From Hydractinia symbiolongicarpus (lineage: Eukaryota; Cnidaria; Hydrozoa; Anthoathecata; Hydractiniidae): a DNA stretch of 64,000 nt. The notes under the pieces are model-generated. The model saw only the letters and a program-made list of their open reading frames with translations, was not told the origin of the DNA and did no database searches. The DNA is taken from the NCBI RefSeq assembly GCF_029227915.1, contig NC_079883.1:19904001-19968000 (forward strand), written 5' to 3'. Shown here piece after piece: positions 63,499 through 64,000 of this stretch. The stretch's first letter is position 1. Each line of letters opens with the position of its first letter. The position numbers and the translations under genes were made by a program.

Positions 63499-64000
63499 GA
63501 AAGTCGTCACTCTAATGAACATATAAAGTCACTTATTTCCCATCAAGCCTTTAAATGGCTCTGACAGAAAAGATCTATCCTCTATTAGCAAAAGTTCCTC
63601 ATTTAAAAGAAAGTCATCACTCTAATGAACATATAATGTCACTTATTTCCCATCAAGCCTTTAAATGGCTCTGACAGAAAAGATCTATCCTCTATTAGCA
63701 AAAGTTCCTCATTTAAAAGAGAGTCATCACTCTAATGAACATATAATGTCACTTATTTCCCATCAAGCCTTTAAATGGCTCTGACAGAAAAGATCTATCC
63801 TCTATTAGCAAAAGTTCCTCATTTAAAAGAAAGTCATCACTCTAATGAACATATAATGTCACTTAGTTCCAATCAAGCCTTTAAATGGCTCTGACAGAAA
63901 AGATCTATCCTCTATTAGCAAAAGTTCCTCATTTAAAAGAAAGTCATCACTCTAATGAACATATAATGTCACTTAGTTCCAATCAAGCCTTTAAATGGCT
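63499..64000. repeat. Satellite array, 110-bp monomer (about 4.5 units, open at window end)
   Basis: The block AAGTCATCACTCTAATGAAC recurs at 63501 (one change), 63611, 63721 (one change), 63831 and 63941, giving exactly 110 bp each time. Units 1-3 read CACTTATTTCCCATC and units 4-5 CACTTAGTTCCAATC, so variant types are grouped. The array runs off the end. Confidence 0.95.

Noticed and set aside
1-64000. CRISPR array, rRNA or bacterial operon signals
   Set aside because: None seen; repeats lack spacer structure and the gene content is eukaryotic with mobile elements.

Overview
This is a stretch of an AT-rich animal genome, most likely a cnidarian and perhaps a hydrozoan. The evidence is two intron-containing host genes (an Ena/VASP-family gene and a rab11 gene), AT-rich introns and spacers, and a dense load of Polinton/Maverick-like elements, a LINE, a Ty1/copia element and a PIF/Harbinger remnant of kinds common in cnidarians. 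The species cannot be fixed from the sequence alone.

Layout. 1-3.07 kb: no gene; a dispersed GTTCCCGAAATT motif and a TAAA microsatellite. 3.1-5.07 kb: AT-rich capsid-side fragment of a Polinton-like element (small membrane gene, Pro-rich tail-anchored gene, a possible capsid accessory gene, start of a major capsid gene). 5.09-20.8 kb: GC-richer mosaic of at least two Polinton blocks lying head to head: PolB pseudogene, small membrane gene, Bro-like gene, integrase, a conserved unknown gene and a capsid gene on the left; integrase tail, Bro-like gene, packaging ATPase, small membrane gene, zinc-ribbon/HNH protein and a PolB tail on the right. An almost intact 4.8 kb CR1/L2-type LINE (10.69-15.47 kb) sits inside the capsid gene of this mosaic. 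20.9-24.8 kb: microsatellite and non-coding DNA. 24.81-29.15 kb: a dead copia element on the minus strand with unusually short LTRs (about 78 bp) and a 5-bp target duplication. 30.4-31.6 kb: internally deleted Harbinger with its Myb-like partner gene. 31.6-32.5 kb: tandem repeat rich in TGACGTCA.

33.68-45.83 kb: host Ena/VASP gene (plus strand) with alternative long first exons, EVH1 exons, a polyproline exon and EVH2 exons ending in a tetramerisation coiled coil. One alternative first exon lies in a 2221-bp tandem duplication. 46.07-63.28 kb: an 8606-bp unit present twice in tandem and nearly identical. Each copy holds a third Polinton remnant (capsid and ATPase pseudogenes), a dispersed TGACGGACGGACA motif, and the last two coding exons of a minus-strand rab11 gene. 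63.5-64 kb: start of a satellite with a 110-bp monomer.

How it works together: the only apparently functional host genes are Ena/VASP (actin filament elongation) and rab11 (recycling endosome traffic), which converge. Nearly everything else is mobile DNA. Most Polinton genes carry stops or frameshifts. The LINE ORFs are open, and they appear to be linked by a canonical -1 frameshift heptamer (UUUUUUA) at the exact start of the ORF2 frame. The most unusual non-coding signal is a hairpin that follows the Bro-like gene in both Polinton blocks: its flanks are conserved while its inner stem has changed on both sides with pairing kept.
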